From Planctomycetota bacterium (lineage in GTDB: Bacteria > Planctomycetota > MHYJ01 > WSZJ01), in NCBI GenBank assembly GCA_016190145.1, contig JACPRD010000070.1:1-34663 (forward strand): 34,663 bases of DNA, written 5' to 3'. Below the pieces are notes generated by a model, which searched no databases, had not been told where the DNA came from, and saw nothing but the letters and a program-made list of their open reading frames with translations. Position numbers and translations under genes: made by a program. Below are positions 29,095-34,663 of the stretch, piece after piece (the stretch's first letter is position 1; each line of letters opens with the position of its first letter).

Positions 29095-30234
29095 ATGCGC
29101 CTTCTCCGCGGCTGGCTGATCGCCCTCCTCCTCGTGGCCGCCGCCACGGCCGCCATCCTCTTCTATTCCCTCAGGACCGATCCCCTCCCCGTCCGCGTGG
29201 CGCGCGTGCGACGCGGGCGCGTGGAAGAAACCGTGACGGGAACCAAGGCCGGCTCGCTCCGCTCCCGCCGCACGGCCGACATCAGCGTCGACGTCGCCGG
29301 GACCATCGTCGCTCTCCACGCGCGCGAAGGCCGCCGAGTCGCCGCGGGCGAGCCCCTGCTCTCCACCGACTCCCGCGAAGCCGCCGCGTCCCTTCTCGCC
29401 TCGCAAAAAGAACTCGTCGCTTCCGAGGCGTTTCTGGAAGAGGCCCGCGCGCGCCACAAGGACGCGTCGCGCGAGCGCGCGCGGCTCGAGCAGCTCCGCC
29501 AGACGGAGAGCGTGCGCGAAGCGGACGTGGACGCGGCGGACACGCAGTTGTCGGTGGCGAAGGCGGGGCTCGACGCGGCGCTCGCGCGCGTGGAGGCGCG
29601 CCGGGCGGAGGCGGCGCGGGCGAAAGTGGTCCTCGAGAAATGCGACGTCGTGGCTCCCTTCGACGGCGTGATCGCCGAGCGGCTCGCAGAGGCGGGGGAG
29701 TGGGCTTCCCCGGGACGGATCGTGCTCCGGCTCGTGGACCCGACGCGCCTGTACGTGCGGGCGGAACTGGACGAGGTCGACATCGCGGAATTGCGGGTCG
29801 GCCTCGACGTCCGCGTGGAACTCGATCCGTTGAAAGCCCGCAGGTTCGCCGGCAAGGTGACGCGCGTCTCGCCCGTCGTTTCCGAGATTGAGGAGCAGAA
29901 CCGGACGGTCGAGATCGAAGCCGAGTTTTCCGGCGGCCACGAGAATCTCGAATTGAAGCCCGGCACCTCCGCGGACGTGGAGGTGATTCTGCGCGCCGAG
30001 GAGAATCGGCTGCGCGTCCCCGCACAGGCGCTTCTCGAGGGCGACCGCGTCCTCGTCGCAGGCGCCGACGGACGCGCAAGAGCGGTCGCACTCCGGACCG
30101 GATTGCGCAACTGGGAGTGGGTGGAGGTGGTGGAAGGTCTCGCGGACGGCGACCGCGTGATCGTCTCGCTCGAGTCCGAGGAACTGAAGGACGGCGCCGC
30201 GATCCGGGTGGAAGGCGAGGAAACGCCGCGATGA
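29095..30234 (+). CDS. MacA/HlyD-type periplasmic adaptor protein
   Basis: A 379-residue membrane fusion protein. A membrane helix lies at about 5-25. The lipoyl-like barrel-sandwich halves are at about 60-90 (ISVDVAGTIVALHAREGRRVAAGEPLL) and about 185-215 (CDVVAPFDGVIAERLAEAGEWA), separated by a long alpha-helical hairpin (about 92-185). A beta-barrel domain (VDPTRLYVRAELDEVDI) and a C-terminal membrane-proximal domain follow (PAQALLEGDRVLV, GLADGDRVIV). In the MacAB pump this subunit links the inner-membrane transporter to an outer-membrane channel. The ATG at 29095 is preferred over an upstream TTG. Its stop overlaps the ATPase start by 4 bp (ATGA). Confidence 0.93.
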   Translation: MRLLRGWLIALLLVAAATAAILFYSLRTDPLPVRVARVRRGRVEETVTGTKAGSLRSRRTADISVDVAGTIVALHAREGRRVAAGEPLLSTDSREAAASLLASQKELVASEAFLEEARARHKDASRERARLEQLRQTESVREADVDAADTQLSVAKAGLDAALARVEARRAEAARAKVVLEKCDVVAPFDGVIAERLAEAGEWASPGRIVLRLVDPTRLYVRAELDEVDIAELRVGLDVRVELDPLKARRFAGKVTRVSPVVSEIEEQNRTVEIEAEFSGGHENLELKPGTSADVEVILRAEENRLRVPAQALLEGDRVLVAGADGRARAVALRTGLRNWEWVEVVEGLADGDRVIVSLESEELKDGAAIRVEGEETPR

Positions 30235-30929
30235 CGGAACCTGGGGCGCCCGCGCCGGAAGGCGAGCCGATCATCCGGCTCCGTGCGCTGCGTCGCGAGT
30301 ACCGGATGGGGAGCCAGCCCGTGCCCGCCCTCGACGGCGTCGACCTCGACGTCCCGCGCGGGGAACTGCTGGTGCTGATGGGCGCCTCCGGATCCGGGAA
30401 GTCCACGCTTCTCAATATCATCGGCTGCCTCGATCAGCCCACCTCCGGCTCCTACGGCCTGGAGGGCCGCGAAGTCACCACGCTTCCCGAACCCGACCGC
30501 GTGCGCATCCGCCGCGAAAAGGTCGGCTTCATCTTCCAGACCTTTCACCTCGTCCCGCGGATGACGGCCCTGCGCAACGTCGAACTCCCGATGGTCTTCG
30601 CCGGCGTCGAGCCCCGCGAGCGGCGGCAGCGAGCGTCCGAGACGCTCGAGGCCGTCGGCCTCGCCCACCGCGTCGCCCACCGGCCTCCCGAACTGTCGGG
30701 CGGCGAGCGCCAGCGCGTCGCCATCGCGCGCGCGCTCGCCATGCGCCCGCCGATCCTCCTCGCCGACGAGCCGACCGGAAACCTCGATTCGAAGACCGGC
30801 GAGGAAATCGTCCGCATCCTGATCGACCTGAACGCGCGCGGGCAGACCCTGCTCGTCGTCACGCACAGCGAAGAACTCGCGAAAATCGGCCACCGCATCC
30901 TCCGCATGAAGGACGGGAAGTTCCTGTGA
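30231..30929 (+). CDS. ABC transporter ATPase, MacB/LolD type
   Basis: A 232-residue ATPase with Walker A GASGSGKST (51-59), Q-loop at Q103 (IFQTFHLVPRMTAL), ABC signature LSGGERQRV (155-163), Walker B ILLADEPTGNLD (175-186) and the H-loop TH. The order of the motifs and the FQ-F-LVPR-TALRNVELP sequence are those of the MacB/LolD/FtsE group. It is coupled on both sides: ATGA overlap with the adaptor gene upstream, and its TGA overlaps the GTG start of the first permease. Confidence 0.95.
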   Translation: MTEPGAPAPEGEPIIRLRALRREYRMGSQPVPALDGVDLDVPRGELLVLMGASGSGKSTLLNIIGCLDQPTSGSYGLEGREVTTLPEPDRVRIRREKVGFIFQTFHLVPRMTALRNVELPMVFAGVEPRERRQRASETLEAVGLAHRVAHRPPELSGGERQRVAIARALAMRPPILLADEPTGNLDSKTGEEIVRILIDLNARGQTLLVVTHSEELAKIGHRILRMKDGKFL

Positions 30930-32134
30930 CACCCCTCGATGTCGCCGCCTTCGCCTGGAGCGCCCTTCGCGCCCACCGCGTCCGCACGCGCCTCACCTGC
31001 GCCGCCATCGCCATCGGCACCGGCGCCGTCCTCGTCCTCACCGCCCTCGGCGAAGGCGCCCGCACGTGGATCGCCGATCGCTTCGCCTCCCTCGGCTCCA
31101 ACCTCGTCGTCGCCCTGCCCGGCCGCACCGAAACGCGCGGCGCCGTCCCCATGGCCGTCTCCTCAACGCGCGACATCACGATCGCCGACCTGGAAGCGAT
31201 CCGGCGCCGCATGCCGGGTGTCCGCCGCGTCGTCCCGCTGGTCGTGGGGGAGGCGACGCTCGGGTACGCGCGGCGCGGGAGGGCGACGACGGTCGTCGGA
31301 ACGTCGAGGGAATACCTGGAACTGCGCGAACTGCGCGTCGAGTCCGGCACGAATCTCCCGGACATCGAGGCCGGAAGGGCGATGCCGGTCTGCGTCATCG
31401 GCCGCACGATCCGGCGCGAACTGTTCGGCACCGCGAACCCTCTTGGCGAGCGCCTTCGCGTCGGCGATGCCACGTTCCGCGTCGTCGGCGTGATCTCCGA
31501 GAAGGGCCAGAGCATGATGGTCAACCTCGACGAAGTCGTGCTGGTGCCGGTCGCGAGCGCGATGAAGCTCTTCAACCTGACCGGCCTGTTCCGCGTCCTC
31601 GTCCAGGTCGCCCCCGCGGCGGATCTGAACCTGGCCCAGCGCCGCCTGGAAGCCCTCCTCCGCGAGCGGCACGACGGCGAACTCGATTTCACGGTGCTCA
31701 CTCCGGGCGCGATCGCGGCCTCGCTCGGGAACATCATCGGCCTCATCACCGCCGCCCTCGTCGCGATCGCCGCCGTGTCCCTCGGCGTCGCCGGCATCGG
31801 CGTCATGAACGTGATGGTCGTCTCCGTCGCGGAACGCCAGCCGGAAATCGGGCTGCTCAAGGCGGTCGGCGCGAGCAACGCCCAGGTGCTCGGTCTCTTC
31901 CTCGCCGAAGCCGTCGTGCTCTCGCTGACAGGCGGCGCCGTCGGCATCGCCGGCGGCACCGGCCTCGCCGCAGCCGCACGCCTCGCCTTCCCGGATTTTC
32001 CCTTCCATGTCCCCCCCTGGGCCCTCGGCCTCGCCGCCGGAACCGCCGTCGGCGTGGGAATCGCCTTCGGAATCCTCCCCGCCGCCCGCGCCGCGCGCCT
32101 CGAACCCCTGGAGTCGCTTCGGAGGAAAGCCTGA
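30926..32134 (+). CDS. ABC transporter permease 1, MacB/FtsX type
   Basis: A 402-residue permease starting with GTG, which overlaps the ATPase stop (GTGA). One helix at about 22-42 is followed by a large extracytoplasmic MacB domain (about 50-265, with VGVISEKGQSMMVNLDEV). Three more helices make up the FtsX domain: about 275-302, 325-350 and 360-385, with the typical ERQPEIGLLKAVGAS coupling helix at about 305-320 and the closing AARAARLEPLESLR. The GGAGG just before its end also serves the next gene. It probably pairs with permease 2 in a heterodimer. Confidence 0.92.
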   Translation: MTPLDVAAFAWSALRAHRVRTRLTCAAIAIGTGAVLVLTALGEGARTWIADRFASLGSNLVVALPGRTETRGAVPMAVSSTRDITIADLEAIRRRMPGVRRVVPLVVGEATLGYARRGRATTVVGTSREYLELRELRVESGTNLPDIEAGRAMPVCVIGRTIRRELFGTANPLGERLRVGDATFRVVGVISEKGQSMMVNLDEVVLVPVASAMKLFNLTGLFRVLVQVAPAADLNLAQRRLEALLRERHDGELDFTVLTPGAIAASLGNIIGLITAALVAIAAVSLGVAGIGVMNVMVVSVAERQPEIGLLKAVGASNAQVLGLFLAEAVVLSLTGGAVGIAGGTGLAAAARLAFPDFPFHVPPWALGLAAGTAVGVGIAFGILPAARAARLEPLESLRRKA

Positions 32135-33336
32135 TGCCCCTGGGCGACCTCTGGGGACTCCTCCTCGAGACGCTTCGAACGCAGCGCCTCCGCACGTTCC
32201 TCACCATGCTGGGCATCGTGATCGGCATGGGCTCGGTCGTGCTGCTGAGCTCAATCGGCGAAGGCACGCGCCAGGGCGTCCTCGCCCAGTTCTCACAGTT
32301 CGGTTCGACGATTGTCGGCGTCCAGCCCGGCAAGGTGAAAACGTTCGGCGTGGGCCCCGGGTCGATCGGCGGCACCACCCACCCCCTCACCGTCGAGGAC
32401 GGCCTCGCCCTCCGCCGCCTCCCCGGCGTCGTGGGCAGCGCACCCCACATCGTCGGCTCCGGCGAAGTCGAAACGAACGACCGGACCCGCTTCACCCTCG
32501 TCTATGGCACCGTCGCCGACGACCGCCGCGTCCTCCGCTGGGAACCGCGCATCGGCTCGTTTCTCCCCGACGGCGACCCCGATCAGATCCCCGCCGTCTG
32601 CGTCCTCGGCTCCACCGTCGCAAACGACCTCTTCCCCGGATCCAATCCCCTCGGCGCACGCGTCCGCATCGGAGGAACACGCTTCACCGTCGTCGGCGTC
32701 ATGCAGTCCAAGGGCCAGGTTCTCGGCTTCGACATGGATGACCTGGCGATCGTTCCAGTGAAGCGGGCGATGCGGATGTTCAACCGGGTGGACGTGAACG
32801 AGATCCACCTGCTGGCGGCGAGCCACGAGATGATCCCGCGGGCGATGGAGGGTGCGACGCGGGTTCTCCGGGAGCGGCACGGGGGGGAAGAGGACTTCAC
32901 GCTGACGAGCCAGGCGGACGTGCTGGAGGTAGTGGACGAGGTGCTGCGCGTGATGACGGCGGGGGTGCTCGCGATCGCGGGGATCGGGGTGCTGGTCGGC
33001 GCGATCGGGATTCTGACGATTCTCTGGGTGGGCGTGCACGAGCGGACCGCGGAGATCGGGCTGATGAAGGCGCTCGGGGCGAGCGACGGGCAGGTGATGC
33101 TCGTCTTTCTGGCCGAGGCCGGCGCGCTTTCTCTCGTGGGTGGCGCCGCGGGCGTGCTCCTGGGCGCGGGCGGCGCGTGGGCGCTGGGCGCCGTCGCGGG
33201 CGTCTGGGTCAGCACTCCCGTGTGGATCATCCCCCTGACCCTCGGCGTCAGCCTCGCGGTCGGCCTCGCCGCGGGCGTCGTCCCGGCCGTCCGGGCGGCG
33301 CGGCTGGATCCGGTGGGAGCCCTCAGGGCCGAGTGA
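32134..33336 (+). CDS. ABC transporter permease 2, MacB/FtsX type
   Basis: A 400-residue permease whose ATG overlaps the stop of permease 1 by one base (TGATG), with GGAGGAAA upstream. Its plan matches permease 1: helix at about 22-44 (TFLTMLGIVIGMGSVVLLSSI), MacB-type periplasmic domain with VGVMQSKGQVLGFDMDD, and three C-terminal FtsX helices with ERTAEIGLMKALGAS and a closing AARLDPVGALRAE. The tandem permeases arose by duplication but now differ clearly. An extra loop (about 60-85, PGKVKTFGVGPGSIGG) is specific to this copy. There is no TolC-like outer-membrane gene in the window. Confidence 0.92.
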   Translation: MPLGDLWGLLLETLRTQRLRTFLTMLGIVIGMGSVVLLSSIGEGTRQGVLAQFSQFGSTIVGVQPGKVKTFGVGPGSIGGTTHPLTVEDGLALRRLPGVVGSAPHIVGSGEVETNDRTRFTLVYGTVADDRRVLRWEPRIGSFLPDGDPDQIPAVCVLGSTVANDLFPGSNPLGARVRIGGTRFTVVGVMQSKGQVLGFDMDDLAIVPVKRAMRMFNRVDVNEIHLLAASHEMIPRAMEGATRVLRERHGGEEDFTLTSQADVLEVVDEVLRVMTAGVLAIAGIGVLVGAIGILTILWVGVHERTAEIGLMKALGASDGQVMLVFLAEAGALSLVGGAAGVLLGAGGAWALGAVAGVWVSTPVWIIPLTLGVSLAVGLAAGVVPAVRAARLDPVGALRAE

Positions 33337-33378
33337 ACGCGCGTCGAACCGCAGGCGCTTCCTTCCGTTGATAGGCCC

Positions 33379-34506
33379 ATGCGACGCCTCGCCCTCGCCC
33401 TGCTCTTCATCGCGCTCCTGGCCCTCGGCCTCGCGATGGGGTTTCGGAGAGGGAAATCGGGGGAAGAGGCGCTGGCGGCGGTCGACGCGCCCCGCAGTCC
33501 TGGTCCCTGGTCGGAGTCCCCGTTCGAATCGGCGAAAGTGTCCGCGATGGCGCCAGCGGAAAAAGAGTCCCGGCGGCAGCTCGTCGCGGGCAGCAGTGGC
33601 GGCTGCGGCGGAGCGGACGGCGGTCCGACCCTCAAGGCGCTGCTCCGCCGGCAGGGCGCCGACGGCGCATGGGGCGAACTCCCCGAGGAGTTCGAAGGCC
33701 GCCTCTACACCCGCAACGGCGCGACCTCGCTCGCACTTCTCGCTTTCGTTGGCGCCGGATACACGGCGCTGAGCCGTGACCTGGGCGACGGCGTGACGAT
33801 CGGCGGATCCCTGAAACGCGGGCTGGAATGGCTGAACTCCCACCCGCCCGCGACCGCCTTCGACGCGGCGCTCATGGCGCTCGCGCTCACGGAATACGCC
33901 GGCGTTTCCGGCGCGGAGTCGGCCGCCCAGTCCGCGCTCGAGGCCCTGATCCGCCTCGACGCATTCCAGCGCGCCGACGGCTCCTGGGGCGACCCGTTCA
34001 CGGACTTCTGCGGCGCCCTCGCCCTCGTCTCCGCCCGCGCCGGCTCGATCGGTATCCCCCCGTCGATGTTCGATCGCGCGTCCGCCGGACTGCAGGCCCG
34101 GCTGTCGCTCGCCCCCGACCTGCCCGCCGTGAGCGCATCGGTGTTCCTGGATCGCGAAAGAAACCCTCCGGGATACGAGGCCATTGAAGCGGAACTCCTC
34201 GCGAACCTCCCCGACTCCGAGCACCCCGAATTCACGCGGGACTGGATGGCGTCCCTGCTGCTGTTCCAGGCCTGCGGACCTTCAGGCGAGCCGTGGAAGA
34301 CCTGGAACGAGCCGTTGAAGAACGCGCTGATTCCGACCCGGCAGCGCGACGGCACCTGGCCCGGCGGGTACGGCCCGACCGCCTCCGTCGTTCGGGACGC
34401 CTTCGGCGCGCTCGTGCTCGAGGTTTACTACCGCTATCGGAATGTCCCGGGTGTGCGCGATGGCGGCGGGGAGGTAGGGCAGGGCGGAAGGGTGGAAGGG
34501 CGGTAG
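33379..34506 (+). CDS. Second squalene-cyclase-like toroid protein
   Basis: A 375-residue exported or membrane-anchored protein with a hydrophobic N-terminus at 5-20 (a lipobox is not seen). After a linker with GSSGGCGGADGG (about 72-83) come toroid repeats with DG-W turns: RQGADGAWGEL (about 91), QRADGSWGDPF (about 196) and RQRDGTWPGGYGPT (about 339). The DxDD motif of class II cyclases is missing, so a cyclase is not claimed. The final residues (GGGEVGQGGRVEGR) are encoded in the start of the terminal tandem repeat, and the stop TAG lies inside it. Length is close to that of the protein at 18179, but the two share mainly the repeat architecture. Confidence 0.82.
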   Translation: MRRLALALLFIALLALGLAMGFRRGKSGEEALAAVDAPRSPGPWSESPFESAKVSAMAPAEKESRRQLVAGSSGGCGGADGGPTLKALLRRQGADGAWGELPEEFEGRLYTRNGATSLALLAFVGAGYTALSRDLGDGVTIGGSLKRGLEWLNSHPPATAFDAALMALALTEYAGVSGAESAAQSALEALIRLDAFQRADGSWGDPFTDFCGALALVSARAGSIGIPPSMFDRASAGLQARLSLAPDLPAVSASVFLDRERNPPGYEAIEAELLANLPDSEHPEFTRDWMASLLLFQACGPSGEPWKTWNEPLKNALIPTRQRDGTWPGGYGPTASVVRDAFGALVLEVYYRYRNVPGVRDGGGEVGQGGRVEGR

Positions 34507-34588
34507 GGTGGAAGGGCAGGGCCGAAGGGCGGAAGGGCAGAAGGGCAGGGCGGAAGGGCGGAAGGGCCGAAGGGCAGGGCGACAGGGT
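34472..34588. repeat. Degenerate GGAAGGGC tandem repeat, right end
   Basis: An array of 8-9-bp words (GGAAGGGC with variants GCAGAAGG, GCCGAAGG, GGTAGGGT) on the plus strand. It is more degenerate than the left array but belongs to the same family: 34546-34565 is the exact reverse complement of bases 1-20. The array begins inside the coding end of the toroid-protein gene, whose stop codon lies at 34504-34506. Confidence 0.9.
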
Positions 34589-34594
34589 GGGCTA

Positions 34595-34614
34595 GGTTGG
34601 CTGGTCAACCAACC
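34595..34614. repeat. Short hairpin after the right repeat
   Basis: GGTTGG (34595-34600) and CCAACC (34609-34614) form a 6-bp stem with an 8-nt loop. A locally AT-rich ATTAAATA follows, but no T-run, so it is at best a weak terminator for the toroid gene. Confidence 0.5.
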
Positions 34615-34640
34615 CATTAAATACCAGCGCTGCCGATTTC

Positions 34641-34663
34641 GCCCTCTCGCCCTCTCGCCCTCC
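34641..34663. repeat. 8-bp GCCCTCTC tandem repeat at window end
   Basis: Almost three copies of GCCCTCTC (34641-34663) run to the last base, so its full length is unknown. It is C-rich on the plus strand, the opposite skew from the array at 34472-34588. Confidence 0.8.

Overview
The window is 34.7 kb of high-GC (by eye close to 70%) bacterial chromosome. The gene families point to Planctomycetota or a similar deep-branching, protein-rich lineage: a membrane protein with an N-terminal zinc ribbon, ECF sigma factors with unusual partners and fusions, secreted squalene-cyclase-like toroid proteins, a CAP-domain exoprotein and a VIT/VWA exoprotein. This placement is inference; there is no rRNA or marker gene here. 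No phage, insertion sequence, CRISPR array, tRNA or rRNA was found. Both ends of the window carry the same short G/C-skewed tandem repeat in opposite orientation, which suggests an assembled contig that stops at a dispersed repeat.

Layout. 1-127 tandem 21-mers; 128-2781 (+) a small membrane protein, DNA polymerase IV and a zinc-ribbon membrane protein. 2891-6621 (-) a four-gene run (unknown protein, PaaK-like adenylating enzyme, radical SAM protein, membrane-anchored protein), interrupted by a 139-bp palindromic element. 6720-11235 (+) an ECF sigma factor, a secreted LamG-like protein, a zinc-finger anti-sigma factor and a VIT/VWA protein, closed by a bidirectional terminator. 11299-12102 (-) a secreted thioredoxin-like protein with an in-frame TGA, divergent from a MEMO-like protein (12148-13008, +). 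13030-16879 (-) trehalose metabolism: TreS followed by a phosphatase-synthase (OtsB-OtsA) fusion. 16988-17998 (-) a Na+/Ca2+-exchanger-family transporter. 18179-21394 (+) a secreted toroid protein and an ECF sigma factor fused to a membrane helix and a PDZ domain. 21406-24455 (-) a glycine decarboxylase P-protein with a possible 54-residue gene behind it. 24813-27553 (+) a CAP-domain exoprotein, a DUF1992 protein and an ATP-grasp ligase, whose end overlaps a methyltransferase on the other strand. 28458-34506 (+) a CBS-pair protein, a MacAB-type export operon with two permeases, and a second toroid protein whose last codons run into the terminal repeat.

The best candidate for something new is at 11299-12102. 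A single TGA lies exactly where the first cysteine of a thioredoxin CxxC motif should be (giving U-I-H-C), both flanks continue the thioredoxin fold in the same frame, and 24 nt after the TGA the transcript can form a perfect 7-bp stem (9 bp with a G-U and an A-U pair) capped by a GGUG loop, as a bacterial SECIS element would. TGA is the ordinary stop codon of many neighbouring genes, so this looks like a secreted thioredoxin-like selenoprotein that ordinary gene calling splits into two fragments. Other notable items are the reversed OtsB-OtsA fusion, the membrane-tethered sigma-PDZ protein, the palindromic element at 4453-4591, and the inverted repeats at the window ends.
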